NCBI GenBank assembly: GCA_910585555.1
Contig: CAJUFU010000003.1
Coordinates: forward strand, 20,383 to 84,382
Length of the DNA: 64,000 nucleotides
Reading direction: 5' to 3'
Source of the DNA: an uncultured Lachnospiraceae bacterium
Lineage (GTDB): Bacteria; Bacillota; Clostridia; Lachnospirales; Lachnospiraceae
Below, one piece after another: positions 28,597-38,226 of this stretch; positions within the stretch are counted from its first letter, which is position 1; every line of letters begins with the position of its first letter. The translations under genes were made by a program, and so were the position numbers. Under the pieces are notes generated by a model. The model searched no databases and was not told the DNA's origin. It saw nothing but the letters and a program-made list of their open reading frames with translations.

Positions 28597-29421
28597 CTAA
28601 CCTTTTAATGCGCCGTCCGTCAATCCCCGCATCAGGTTTTTCTGGAAAATCAGAAATACGATCACCACAGGCACGATGGCGATAACGGCCGTTGCCGCCA
28701 TAATGTTCCACTTAGCCCCTGCAAACTGTTGGAAATAGATTGACAGCGCCTGGGGCACATTATGCTTGGCCCGGTCCTGCAAGAAGAACGCCGCCTGCGC
28801 ATAATTATTCCATATACCAAAACCATTCAGAATCACCACCGCCGAGACAGAGGGTTTGAGCAGCGGCAGAATAATCTTCCAAAACACCTGCATATGGCTG
28901 CACCCGTCAATGACAGCCGCCTCCTCCAGTTCCATGGGCAGCGCCCTGATAAATCCGGTAAAGACAAAAACTGCCTGAGGAATTGCCAGCGTGGCGCACA
29001 CACACGCCATCCCCCACAAGGTATTCACGGCCCTAAGCTTAATCATAAGCCCATAAAGCGGGACCGTATTGATAATGCCCGGCACCATCATACAGCACAG
29101 GAATACCATGTAAACCATCCGGTTAAACCTATTTGTGCATCTCGCAACCGCATATCCCGCCATGGCTCCTAAAACCACAATCAACAAAAGGGCCCCTGCG
29201 GTGATTATGCCGGAATTAAGCATGGCGTGTCCGATCTGCGACTGTTTCCATCCATCGGGAAAGTTGGGAAAATAGAAATCCGGAATGAACATATTTCCAT
29301 CATAAAAATTGCGTCTGGGCGTATTCAATGCCAGAATCAACAATATCCCAAAAGGCGCCAGACACAGCATACTGATCAGGGCAATCACGAGATACCGCAG
29401 CCCGCAGAGTACTTTTTTCAC
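28597..29421 (-). CDS. Sugar ABC transporter permease (MsmG/MalG type)
   Basis: 274 residues with six membrane helices and the permease loop EEAAVIDGCSHMQVFWKIILPLLKPS (EAA motif that touches the ATPase). It starts with GTG after AGGAGG, one base after the stop codon of the partner permease, so the two are translationally coupled. Forms the membrane channel of the importer with the next gene; the ATPase subunit is not in the cluster. Confidence 0.92.
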   Translation of the reverse strand: MKKVLCGLRYLVIALISMLCLAPFGILLILALNTPRRNFYDGNMFIPDFYFPNFPDGWKQSQIGHAMLNSGIITAGALLLIVVLGAMAGYAVARCTNRFNRMVYMVFLCCMMVPGIINTVPLYGLMIKLRAVNTLWGMACVCATLAIPQAVFVFTGFIRALPMELEEAAVIDGCSHMQVFWKIILPLLKPSVSAVVILNGFGIWNNYAQAAFFLQDRAKHNVPQALSIYFQQFAGAKWNIMAATAVIAIVPVVIVFLIFQKNLMRGLTDGALKG

Positions 29422-29422
29422 C

Positions 29423-30292
29423 TTAATCTTCCTCCTTCTTTCTCATCAGCCACGAAGATGCCGCCACAGGCACCAATACAATCAAAAACAGAATAATTGC
29501 CACAGCGACAGAATATCCTGTCTTGCTTCCATAGCACATCCGCATGATATAAATACTCAATGTCTCCGTCTGGTATCCGGGTCCGCCTCCCGTAAGAGAC
29601 ATCACGATATCAAATACGGACAGAGAGCCGATAATATTGGTGATCACATTAATCCTGATGGAGGGTCCCAGCAGAGGCATCGTCACATGCAGGAAACTGT
29701 CAATCCAGCGCGCGCCGTCTATGGTCGCCGCCTCATACAGCTCTTTGGAGATTCCCTGCAGTCCCGCCAGATAAATCACCATCGTCATACCGGCATACTG
29801 CCATACGTTAACCAATATGATCACCAAAAGGGCACTCCCGTAACTTCCCATCCAGTTGCCAAACCATTCCGGGTGCCCCAATCCCTCAAAAAAGTAATAG
29901 AGAAACCCTCTCCCCGGCTGCAATAAAAAGTACCATATGTATCCCATGATCAATGGGCTGATGATTGCCGGCATATAGATACACATACGGGCGATGGATT
30001 TCCCTTTAAAATCCGAATTCATCAACAGGGCATAAAGCAGCCCCACTATATTTAAAAGTGGGGCGCTGCCGAGCGTAAACAGCACGGTTGTCTTAATATC
30101 TGACAATGCCCTTTGATCATGAAAAAAGTCAATGAAATTCTTTAGTCCCACAAAATGCGCGGCTTTGATTCCGTCCCAGTCTGTAAAGCACAGGCCAATT
30201 CCCTTTATAAGCGGATAGATAAAGAACACTGCATAAAGCGCAAAGGCCGGAACTGCCATAAATTGATGTAACCCAATCTTTCGGCTTTTCAT
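29423..30292 (-). CDS. Sugar ABC transporter permease (MsmF/MalF type)
   Basis: About 289 residues, six membrane helices, EAA loop KELYEAATIDGARWIDSFLHVTMPLLGP. I place the start at the ATG at 30292 because AAAGGA lies seven bases before it; six further residues are open upstream. Lies 59 bases after the solute-binding protein. The downstream permease begins one base after its stop. Confidence 0.92.
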   Translation of the reverse strand: MKSRKIGLHQFMAVPAFALYAVFFIYPLIKGIGLCFTDWDGIKAAHFVGLKNFIDFFHDQRALSDIKTTVLFTLGSAPLLNIVGLLYALLMNSDFKGKSIARMCIYMPAIISPLIMGYIWYFLLQPGRGFLYYFFEGLGHPEWFGNWMGSYGSALLVIILVNVWQYAGMTMVIYLAGLQGISKELYEAATIDGARWIDSFLHVTMPLLGPSIRINVITNIIGSLSVFDIVMSLTGGGPGYQTETLSIYIMRMCYGSKTGYSVAVAIILFLIVLVPVAASSWLMRKKEED

Positions 30293-30351
30293 GTCACATT
30301 CCTTTCCCATTTATCTGCCTCTCCAGAGCTTCCCATTCTCTGGTTCCGGCC

Positions 30352-31722
30352 TTAAATCCCATCGTTCCACGCATCTGCATAAGCTTGGGCGAACTGTTCA
30401 GGCGTATACTGTCCTGCAAATAATCCCTGCAGCATCCTGCCCGCGTCGTCTCCCGAGAATCCGGCAGGTTTCTCGTTGGTGTACCCGATATTGACCGCAT
30501 TTTCCAAAGCGGCGGCAACTTCGTCCGCAACTGCCTCCGGCGCCCAATTGGCCGTCACATCCTGAAAGGCACTGGGTGCTTTGGCCACCTCGCAGTACTT
30601 CTGCTGATTTTCCGGCAGGAACAAGAAATTCATAAACTCGATACATTCTTCCTTATGCTCCGTGGTCGCGGAGATTGCGTAGCCTGAATCTTCCGCACTC
30701 AGTACCACCGGTGAGGAACCCGGCATATACGCCGGATAAGGCGCAAAACCAATCTTGTCCGCCATCTCCGGTGAAGCCTCCAGCACACTGGAAATTGCCC
30801 ACATGCCATTGCTGAACATAGCCGTCTTTCCGCTGACAAAATCCTGCACACAGTTATCATTGGTAGCCGTCAGAACGTCTTCGTTGATCAGGCCCTTATC
30901 CTGCAATGCCTTCATACGTGTCGCAAAAACAGCCATCGGCCCGTCACTGTCCCCAAATTTCAGCTCCTCCTGCCGATTCTCCAACATGGCTTTCTTCGCC
31001 TCAATCGTCCCGAGCTCTGATTTCACATATCCATGGGGGATAAACTCAATCAAATGTCCCAGATGCCATGCCTCGCTTCCGAAAATAAACCACGGAACCA
31101 CATCCGGCTTCTCGGTCTTGATTTTCGTAAGCATTGCCTCAAATTCATCCCACTGATCAGGAAATTCCGCAATGCCTAATTCGTTAAACATCTCTTTATT
31201 ATAGAAAAATCCTGCCATCGTCATGTTGGTACACACCCGATAGGTCTTGCCTGTCTTGACATCCGTACACGCCGCCTTCATATCCGGAGACATACGATCC
31301 CACCATGCGCTCTGGTCGGAAATATCCATATATTTCCCCTCATCCACGAATCCCTGTTCATAAGTGGTCATAATATCCGGCACCTCGCCCGATGCAAACT
31401 TAACCTTGATAATGTTGCTGGCATCCTTCTGGTATTCCTGCTCCACCGTAATCCTGTCCTGTGACTTATTAAAGTCATCGATGATCTCATTCATCACATC
31501 GATTGTCTCAATCTTACCTGTGAACAGTTTGATATTCACCTTCTCCCCGCTGTCCGTCTTTTGGGCAGCTTCCTGTTTGTCCTGCGCGCCTGCATCGTCC
31601 TGCGCCTGCGTGCCTGCCCCGTTATCTTTTACAGGCTGACCTGCCGCATCACCACAGCCTGTCAAAATCCCCGCTGTCATAACTGCAGCCAGAAACAACG
31701 CCGTTACCTTTTTCCTTCTCAT
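30352..31722 (-). CDS. Extracellular sugar-binding lipoprotein of the ABC importer
   Basis: About 456 residues. The N-terminus is a lipoprotein signal: basic residues, a hydrophobic stretch, and a lipobox ending LTGC (Cys near residue 24). A Gln/Asp/Ala-rich linker follows. The body is a family 1 solute-binding fold (NIKLFTGKIETIDVM, MTTYEQGFVDEGKYMDIS, KTAMFSNGMWAISSV). It delivers sugars, likely isomalto-oligosaccharides from context, to the permeases. The ATG at 31722 is eight bases after GGAGGAG; a GTG at 31728 is an alternative. Confidence 0.92.
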   Translation of the reverse strand: MRRKKVTALFLAAVMTAGILTGCGDAAGQPVKDNGAGTQAQDDAGAQDKQEAAQKTDSGEKVNIKLFTGKIETIDVMNEIIDDFNKSQDRITVEQEYQKDASNIIKVKFASGEVPDIMTTYEQGFVDEGKYMDISDQSAWWDRMSPDMKAACTDVKTGKTYRVCTNMTMAGFFYNKEMFNELGIAEFPDQWDEFEAMLTKIKTEKPDVVPWFIFGSEAWHLGHLIEFIPHGYVKSELGTIEAKKAMLENRQEELKFGDSDGPMAVFATRMKALQDKGLINEDVLTATNDNCVQDFVSGKTAMFSNGMWAISSVLEASPEMADKIGFAPYPAYMPGSSPVVLSAEDSGYAISATTEHKEECIEFMNFLFLPENQQKYCEVAKAPSAFQDVTANWAPEAVADEVAAALENAVNIGYTNEKPAGFSGDDAGRMLQGLFAGQYTPEQFAQAYADAWNDGI

Positions 31723-31948
31723 ACGCACATCTCCTCCTTCATATCTGGTTCATTACAATTATCCTGTATGGACGGCTTTTCACGCTTATGACATATGCCA
31801 TCCTGTACTGTGCTCTCATCTTAGCATCTATTTTCTTTGTATAAAATACCATATATTTTGGATTATAGTTCCAGTTTTTTGTATATATCATCTAATACTT
31901 GCTATTTCTCCATGTGTGCTCGATAATGAACACAGGAGGAAAATATCT

Positions 31949-33799
31949 ATGAAACGATTTGTCCATCTCACCTTTACTGCCAAGCTTGTGACCATGATCT
32001 GTCTTTTCCATATCCTGTCTATCTCCGCCGTATCGTACTTAAATTACCAAAGATATTCCAGACAGGTAACCGAACAGACCATTGCGCAGACCCAGCAGAT
32101 CATCGAGCAGACCGGTTCTAATATTCATATTTATCTCAATGAATTAAACCGCTTGACGTTAGCCCCCTATTATAATGACGATGTCTTAGACAGCCTGGAA
32201 CTCTCCCCCAGTTCCCCGGAAGAACAGCTGTACGCCAGTCGGACAATCGGAGATTTCCTTTCTTCCGTCATGACCCTTCCCCGGGATGAAATCCTGCGGG
32301 TCTATATCATGAATGACAAAAACATCTATTCCTATACCCGGACACCCTACGAAATGGCTGACTTCGATTCTTACCAGGAGAGCAGTTGGTATAAGCAAGC
32401 GGCCTTACAGACGAAACCAATCTATATCCCGCCCCATCTCGAAAAAGCCTTTGGCAGCAGAAAAACCCCCATCTTTTCCATTGTCAGGCCAATCAGGAGT
32501 AAAAAGGATAATGATGTGCTGCTGGGGGTCATAAAAGTAGATGCGGACTATTCCGGCATCCGCAAGATCTGTGACCGGGTGGAATTAAAAGAAGGAGGCG
32601 CCCTCATCATCTTAAACGATGAAAACCAGATCATCTATCAGACAAACGAACAATTCGGTTCCGATTTTTTGTCCTTTTTCAGCCCCTCCGGAACAACGAC
32701 GAAAGAGCATTTTTTTACAGGCCCTGACGGTAAACAGTATATCTGGAACCATTACGCCATCGCCTCCTCCGGCCTTAAGATCATTGCCCTGAATTCCTAC
32801 AGCGAGCTGATGGAACCCATGAGAGAAAATATGCGAAAGACCATACTGCTGACCCTGGCATGTATTATGACATCCATCGCCGTTTTTACTCTTTTTATCC
32901 GGAAATTCCTGGCGCCGCTCAACACCATCATCAGCCTCATGAAGAAAGTGGAAAGCGGGGACCTTGACGTACAGGCGCCTGTCCGGACGAAAGACGAGAT
33001 TGGTTACCTGACCCTGTCTTTCAACCGGATGATCAATCACCTGAAACAGTTCGTCCACAGGAACACGCAGCTTGTCAAGCAAGTCTATGAGACGAACTAC
33101 CTGTATAAAGAATCCCAGTACAATGCATTGTGTAACCAGATAAAACCCCATTTTATGTACAATACCCTGAACACCATAAGCCTGTTAGTCAAATGCAGCG
33201 AAAACGCAAAAGCAGTCAGCGCCATCGAGTCTTTCTCCTCTTATCTCGGGGGAATCATGAACGCTGACAAGGAGATTCCGCTGGAAAATGAAATACAGAT
33301 CTGTCTTGCCTATCTCTCCATTATGCAGATGCGCTACGAAGATAAGCTGACTTACCGGATTGCGGTGGACCCCTGTCTATACCAATGCCAGATACCCTCC
33401 CTCTCCCTCCAGACATTGGTGGAAAATGCGGTAAAACATGGTTGTGAGAAAAGCCGGGGCAATGTACATATTGACCTGGTCTCCGCCCTTTCGCCAAACG
33501 GCTATCTGATTCAGATATCCGATAACGGCCCAGGCATTGAGCCGGACAAACTCTGTGAAATCAATGCCAAACTCCAAAACAGCATCGGCACCGAAGAGAT
33601 ACCTTCTGGCATGTCGGACTTCCAGGACGCCAAACCGCAGGGCAGCATCGGCCTAATCAATATCTGCAGACGCCTGCTGCTTAAATTTGGCAAAGATGCC
33701 CGTATACAAATTGATTCCGCCTTGGGTACAGGAACCACAATTACCCTGCATATTCCCGAAAGGCAGACAGGAGAAGATACGCCATGTACCATATATTAG
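31949..33799 (+). CDS. YesM-type sensor histidine kinase
   Basis: About 616 residues. A membrane helix near the N-terminus, an extracytoplasmic Cache-like region (~35-280), a second helix (ILLTLACIMTSIAVFTLFI), a HAMP domain (LMKKVESGDLDVQAPVRTKD), the His_kinase block with the phospho-accepting His in NQIKPHFMYNTLNTI, and an ATPase domain (VENAVKHG, SDNGPGI, GSIGLINICRR). ATG at 31949 with AGGAGG upstream. Divergent from the importer/GH66 operon, and overlaps its regulator by 16 bases. Probably senses the imported sugar, perhaps through the binding protein. Confidence 0.92.
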   Translation: MKRFVHLTFTAKLVTMICLFHILSISAVSYLNYQRYSRQVTEQTIAQTQQIIEQTGSNIHIYLNELNRLTLAPYYNDDVLDSLELSPSSPEEQLYASRTIGDFLSSVMTLPRDEILRVYIMNDKNIYSYTRTPYEMADFDSYQESSWYKQAALQTKPIYIPPHLEKAFGSRKTPIFSIVRPIRSKKDNDVLLGVIKVDADYSGIRKICDRVELKEGGALIILNDENQIIYQTNEQFGSDFLSFFSPSGTTTKEHFFTGPDGKQYIWNHYAIASSGLKIIALNSYSELMEPMRENMRKTILLTLACIMTSIAVFTLFIRKFLAPLNTIISLMKKVESGDLDVQAPVRTKDEIGYLTLSFNRMINHLKQFVHRNTQLVKQVYETNYLYKESQYNALCNQIKPHFMYNTLNTISLLVKCSENAKAVSAIESFSSYLGGIMNADKEIPLENEIQICLAYLSIMQMRYEDKLTYRIAVDPCLYQCQIPSLSLQTLVENAVKHGCEKSRGNVHIDLVSALSPNGYLIQISDNGPGIEPDKLCEINAKLQNSIGTEEIPSGMSDFQDAKPQGSIGLINICRRLLLKFGKDARIQIDSALGTGTTITLHIPERQTGEDTPCTIY

Positions 33800-35442
33800 T
33801 AGTGGATGATGAAAAACTGATGCGCACCTACCTTGCCGACAATATTCCCCGCTTTACTGACCGCTTCCAGGTAAGCGGTGTGGCCGGGGACGGCTTAGAA
33901 GCCATCGAACTTTTGAGAAGACAGCATTTTGATGTGGTCATTACTGATATTAAAATGCCGGAAGTGGACGGCTTAAGCCTTGCAAAATACATTGCTGACA
34001 ACTATCCCGGAATCATTGTAATCATCATCTCCGGCTATGACGATTTTGAATATGCCCAGACTGCCATCCGATACCATGTAACGGATTATCTGCTAAAACC
34101 GTTGGTAGACCAGAACCTTACCGTCCTGCTGGAAACCATAGCGGGCCGTTTGGATGAACAGCATTCTCATGCTTTTTTGTCCACAGCACAAAATTCCACG
34201 CAGACCAACCTGCGGGAAGCTCTGTTAGAGGCCGTCTTAGCGCAGAACACCGCCCTGACCTACCATCTTTTCCAGCAGTTGGAATCCTGCGGCCTGCCCT
34301 GTGAAAAGGGCTTCTATATGCTTCTGCAATGTATGCCTGACACCCTGGACCTGCTTATAAAAAACCGGAATGCATCTGATACAACGACAGACCATCTCAG
34401 GCTGAATCAAATACTTAAGGCACTCTGCTTAAGCCACGGATACACCGCGCTGTACAACACTGACGGGAGTACTTATGTCCTGCTATATGCACCCGATTCT
34501 TCCCTGCTCCCCAATAGAGCGCAGGAGCTGTACCGTGAACTGGCAAAACAGACGTCATCCGGCAGACTGCCTAAGGTCACCGTCTATGGAAGCCAAATTG
34601 TGAATGACATGATGATGCTCCCTTATGCCCGCCAGGAAATTCACCGCTTGGCGCCGCTTTCCTTGTTTCATCACGACTGTCCTCTTCTTTCCTCCCAAAC
34701 GGAGGAGGACGAAGCACTCATCCATGCCGTAAATGCTCTTAGCGAACAAATTTATACGGATTATCTTACCGCTTCCGCAGATCATTTATATCTGGACATT
34801 GGAAAGCTAATCTCACTGGTTCATCAAAACGCCCCCTTAGGGGAAACTGCAGATTTAAAACAATCCGCCTGCCCTTTACAGGCAGGGTATGCCTCCATAC
34901 TGCGCCTTGGCTCTTATCTGATCACTGCGGTCTGTGGACGCGCCAGACTCAGCCCTGCTTATCAAAGGAAAGCTTATGCCGAACTGTTTCGCCAGATTGA
35001 CCTCTATATGCCCGCGGGCTTACCGGATGAAACCACAAGCCGTCAGATTCTTACCAATACAATCTCTACCCTTGTATCCTCCCCCGCCAGGTCCTTATCC
35101 TCCGAACCGGGAGATATTGCCGCGAAGGCCCAGAAATATATTTTATCCCATTACCAGGAGAACATATCCCTCTCCGATGTGGCCGCCCACTGTGGAATCA
35201 ACAGCAGCTATCTGAGTGACCTGTTCCATAAGACATTGAAGGAACCTTACACGAAATACCTGCTTCGCATCCGCATGGAGCAGGCTGCCAGACTGCTGCG
35301 TCAAACCCCGGACATCCGCATCTACACCGTGGCGGAACAGACAGGCTTTGTCTCCGTCAAGCACTTTAACGCAGTCTTTAAAAAATATTATGGCGTTACA
35401 CCCAAAGAATTCATGCGGGGCAAGAATTATGAACATCCGTAA
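33784..35442 (+). CDS. YesN-type response regulator with AraC DNA-binding domain
   Basis: 552 residues. The receiver domain starts ILVVDDEKLM with phospho-acceptor Asp in FDVVITDIKMPEVDG and YLLKPLVDQ; a long middle region follows. The C-terminal ~100 residues are two helix-turn-helix units of AraC type (LSDVAAHCGINSSYLSDLFHK; IYTVAEQTGFVSVKHFNAVFKKYYGVTPKEF). Probably activates the divergent ABC-GH66 operon. Overlaps the kinase by 16 bases. Confidence 0.94.
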   Translation: MYHILVVDDEKLMRTYLADNIPRFTDRFQVSGVAGDGLEAIELLRRQHFDVVITDIKMPEVDGLSLAKYIADNYPGIIVIIISGYDDFEYAQTAIRYHVTDYLLKPLVDQNLTVLLETIAGRLDEQHSHAFLSTAQNSTQTNLREALLEAVLAQNTALTYHLFQQLESCGLPCEKGFYMLLQCMPDTLDLLIKNRNASDTTTDHLRLNQILKALCLSHGYTALYNTDGSTYVLLYAPDSSLLPNRAQELYRELAKQTSSGRLPKVTVYGSQIVNDMMMLPYARQEIHRLAPLSLFHHDCPLLSSQTEEDEALIHAVNALSEQIYTDYLTASADHLYLDIGKLISLVHQNAPLGETADLKQSACPLQAGYASILRLGSYLITAVCGRARLSPAYQRKAYAELFRQIDLYMPAGLPDETTSRQILTNTISTLVSSPARSLSSEPGDIAAKAQKYILSHYQENISLSDVAAHCGINSSYLSDLFHKTLKEPYTKYLLRIRMEQAARLLRQTPDIRIYTVAEQTGFVSVKHFNAVFKKYYGVTPKEFMRGKNYEHP

Positions 35443-35470
35443 GACAAATAGGGAATTGCACAAACAGTAC

Positions 35471-36025
35471 CTAACGATACGTAATTCCCCTTCCCATATG
35501 TGGCGCTAGCGCGCTGTAAGCCGCATCTGTTATAAAAATGACTAAAATAGTCAATGTTATCCATGTCCTGGCCTTTCCCGGAATCCTGCGATAAAGCGAA
35601 TGAAGAAGCGGCGCCACCACACAGACAAGGACGGCGCCGCCAAGGCCAAACAAAATGCTGCTGGCAAAACAGATGCGGCCATGCAGATTCCAGTTCATCT
35701 GGCTGTAGTCCCACCACTTGACTCCCCAAGTCAATTCCAGATACCACCCTGTCAGATATTCCAGTACCGTACACAAACACATGGATGACAGAAATGTCAA
35801 AAAAGTTCTGTCCCGCCACTTATGAAAGAGAATTTCCAGCATCACTGCGCCTATTCCGTAAATTGGCAGCCATGGTCCTGTAAGAAACCCACGATTGACA
35901 TAAGCGTCATCTTGAAAAATATAAATACAGCCCTCCCATAGCCACCCAAACAGGGCCGCTATGAAAAATAGATACAGATAGAATACGAAATCCCATTTCT
36001 CCGGTTCTGACGCTGTCGCTTTCAT
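35471..36025 (-). CDS. CmpB-like (PF06541) membrane protein
   Basis: About 184 residues with six predicted helices and the family pattern FIAALFGWLWEGCIYIFQD, GFLTGPWLPIYGIGAVML, EYLTGWYLELTWGVKWWDYS, SQMNWNLHGRICFASSILFG. Often annotated as an ABC-transporter type IV permease; the real function is unknown. Start at 36025 because AAGGAG sits seven bases upstream. Convergent with the YesN gene; the 28-base gap contains GGGAATT/AATTCCC arms. Confidence 0.82.
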   Translation of the reverse strand: MKATASEPEKWDFVFYLYLFFIAALFGWLWEGCIYIFQDDAYVNRGFLTGPWLPIYGIGAVMLEILFHKWRDRTFLTFLSSMCLCTVLEYLTGWYLELTWGVKWWDYSQMNWNLHGRICFASSILFGLGGAVLVCVVAPLLHSLYRRIPGKARTWITLTILVIFITDAAYSALAPHMGRGITYR

Positions 36026-36229
36026 ATATTGACTCCTTTGGTAAATATTATGAGTATTTACCATTTTTTGCTATCTTATACAATACTTTGCAATCTGGTA
36101 TGGTCAAAAAATCTCAATTTGGTACTTTTAGAGATTCCAAACTTCCATATAATAAAGTAAAGCGAAGCGAAGTAAATTCCAATTCCTACAGAATGAACTT
36201 CTCTACATAATAAAAAAGGAGTAATGATT

Positions 36230-36811
36230 ATGAAAAATGAAAAATTATTGAAAATAGTGTTTACGGGCATCTTTGCCGCGCTCTCTTATGTGGTGTTCAC
36301 TTTTTTGCAGATTAAGATACCTCTGCCGGGCGGCGACGCCACTTCCATTCACCTGGGCAACGCGGTATGCGTTCTTGGCGCCCTGCTTCTGGGCGGCGTC
36401 TACGGCGGACTCGGAGGCGCCATCGGCATGACCATCGGCGATCTTTTGGACCCGGTCTACGTGGTCTATGCCCCTAAGACTTTTTTGTTAAAATTCTGTA
36501 TTGGCTTTATTACCGGCCTGATTGCCCACAAACTTGGACACGTCAGCACCGAAACCGACAACAAGAAAGTCCTGAGATGGACCATCGCCGCCTCCGTCTG
36601 CGGATTGCTGTTCAATGTGATTTTCGATCCACTGATCGGCTACTTCTACAAATTGGTGATCTTAGGCAAACCGGCCGCAGAACTGACACTTGCCTGGAAC
36701 GTGGCTTCCACTTCCATCAATGCGGTGACCTCCACGATTGTATCTGTGCTGGTATATATGGCATTGCGGCCTGCCCTGAAAAAATCAGGACTGTTTTTTA
36801 CGATTTCCTAA
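36230..36811 (+). CDS. ECF transporter S component
   Basis: About 193 residues, six membrane helices. The pattern IKIPLPGGDATSIHLGNAVCVLGALLLGG then YGGLGGAIGMTIGDLLDPVY is typical of ECF-type substrate-capture (S) components. The substrate is not readable; no riboswitch or metabolic gene lies next to it. The energising EcfA/EcfT module must be elsewhere. ATG at 36230 with AAAAGGAG eight bases upstream (ATG 36224 is too close). Confidence 0.85.
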   Translation: MKNEKLLKIVFTGIFAALSYVVFTFLQIKIPLPGGDATSIHLGNAVCVLGALLLGGVYGGLGGAIGMTIGDLLDPVYVVYAPKTFLLKFCIGFITGLIAHKLGHVSTETDNKKVLRWTIAASVCGLLFNVIFDPLIGYFYKLVILGKPAAELTLAWNVASTSINAVTSTIVSVLVYMALRPALKKSGLFFTIS

Positions 36812-36827
36812 TAGAATTGATTTCGCA

Positions 36828-36917
36828 TGAGAGTGAAAGGCTCTCAATTGGGTGGCAGGCACCTAAATAAACCAGTGTACAAATGTTTTGAAGGCCTTGA
36901 GTTATCAAGGCCTTTTT
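36828..36917 (+). terminator. Hairpin series and Rho-independent terminator after the ECF gene
   Basis: Three hairpins follow the stop codon: TGAGAG...CTCTCA (36828-36846), GGTG...CACC (36851-36863) and the terminator AAGGCCTTGA-GTTA-TCAAGGCCTT with five T residues (36891-36917). The last is a strong intrinsic terminator; the others may be 3'-UTR structure. Confidence 0.8.
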
Positions 36918-36959
36918 ACGTATCACATCAAGCTTTCAATTCTTCCTGCGAAGCTAAAA

Positions 36960-37373
36960 TCATATAACCATAAACAAGGTTCCTGCACCAATCAAGATGC
37001 ATCCAATCAGCGACTTTACCGTAAATTGTTCATGAAGCAATAGAAAGGCTAACAAAAGGGTTATCACAACACTCAGCTTATCAACCGGCACCACCTTAGA
37101 AGCTTCCCCAATCTGTAATGCCCGATAATAGCAGAGCCATGATGCCCCGGTTGCCAATCCGGAAAGAATCAAAAAAATCCAGCTTTTCTTACTGATTTCC
37201 GTGATGCCGCTCTGTGTATTTGTCAAAAATACCATGCCCCATGACATAATGACGACCACCACTGTCCGTATCGCTGTGGCAAGGTTTGAATTAACGCCCT
37301 CTATGCCTATTTTCGCCAGTATCGATGTGAATGCCGCAAACACCGCAGATAATATTGCAAATACAAACCACAT
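36960..37373 (-). CDS. EamA/DMT-family membrane protein, single-domain
   Basis: 137 residues with about five helices: LSAVFAAFTSILAKIGIEGV, ATAIRTVVVVIMSWGMVFL, LILSGLATGASWLCYYRAL, VITLLLAFLLLHEQF, LIGCILIGAGTLFMVI. This is one EamA repeat; full transporters carry two. Single-repeat members work as dimers. The substrate is unknown. Monocistronic; its ATG has AGGAGGCGG upstream. Confidence 0.88.
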   Translation of the reverse strand: MWFVFAILSAVFAAFTSILAKIGIEGVNSNLATAIRTVVVVIMSWGMVFLTNTQSGITEISKKSWIFLILSGLATGASWLCYYRALQIGEASKVVPVDKLSVVITLLLAFLLLHEQFTVKSLIGCILIGAGTLFMVI

Positions 37374-37937
37374 GTAAATCCGCCTCCTGTCTTACTTATC
37401 CTTCTCCATTTCCTTCTCAAGCACTGTGTTACATCTCCGGCAAGAAACACAGGTTATCCAGTTTCAAGTGAATGCCCTCCAAAATTCGGCCCTGCTTTTC
37501 CTCTGTCCTGTAATACTTTGGCACCAGCTTTTCGCTGCCTATAACCTATCATTCCCCTGACGCATTGTCAACCGCTTTCCTGCTTTTTTCCGCCACTTTC
37601 TGCATCTGGATTTTTATGAAAAGGAATAGCAGCTAATAAATTTACAAATATATTGCCTATACCAATGCAGATATTGGGAAGGTACAATTTCTCATTTTAC
37701 TTTTACATTACATAAAATTGTGTTAACATCACACAACTATTATTTACCATATACAAAGCGGGTACAGAGCATTTTTATGGGCTCTGCACCCGCCGCTTTT
37801 TGTCCGCCTTACAGAACTTTTTCTTCTCCGCTCCTGATGCCGCCTGATGCCGCCCAACGGGGTACATCCAACTTCATTAGGCTCTTTGCTCTGTTCTTTG
37901 GCGTTTTCCAATGCCGCTTATTATCCTTTTCCTTGTC
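37374..37937. other. Non-coding stretch with a broken reading frame and a hairpin
   Basis: No supported gene. On the minus strand 37429-37545 reads 38 codons without a usable start (EKLVPKYYRTEEKQGRILEG within it), possibly the remnant of a gene. Positions 37755-37801 form a strong hairpin, AAAGCGGGTACAGAGC with GCTCTGCACCCGCCGCTTT, followed by T residues on the plus strand. It may end the PadR-to-PspC operon (minus) or a plus-strand RNA. The rest is AT-rich. Confidence 0.5.
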
Positions 37938-38147
37938 TCATCCCACACTGCCGTCGTTTTCCGGCATAATGACCGCCGCCACAATATAAACAATCAGCCC
38001 CGTACCGCAGCTTGCCAGAGAGCAAAGCAGCCATATCAGACGCACCAGCGTAGGATCGATATTCAGATACTCCCCGATACCGCCGCAGACACCGCATATC
38101 ATTCTGTTTACCGTAGAACGCATCAATTTTCTGTAATCATGATTCAT
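37938..38147 (-). CDS. PspC-domain small membrane protein
   Basis: 69 residues, the PspC pattern: LMRSTVNRMICGVCGGIGEYLNIDPTLVRLIW followed by one membrane helix (LIVYIVAAVIMPE). In enteric bacteria PspC partners the phage-shock response; small PspC proteins in Firmicutes are linked to envelope stress. Last gene of the PadR-HAAS-DUF4097-PspC operon. Confidence 0.9.
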   Translation of the reverse strand: MNHDYRKLMRSTVNRMICGVCGGIGEYLNIDPTLVRLIWLLCSLASCGTGLIVYIVAAVIMPENDGSVG

Positions 38148-38226
38148 AATCTTCTCCCTTCCGAAGCGTCAGTACACTGTCCCATAAAGACAACGCTGTG
38201 ACACACCTGTTTGTGAAAAAGTGTTG

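Noticed and set aside
36065..36229. Riboswitch before the ECF S component
   Set aside because: The upstream 165 bases are AT-rich without any riboswitch consensus I recognise.
37720..37989. 89-residue plus-strand ORF
   Set aside because: It spans a hairpin, has proline/cysteine-rich nonsense sequence and overlaps the pspC gene on the other strand.
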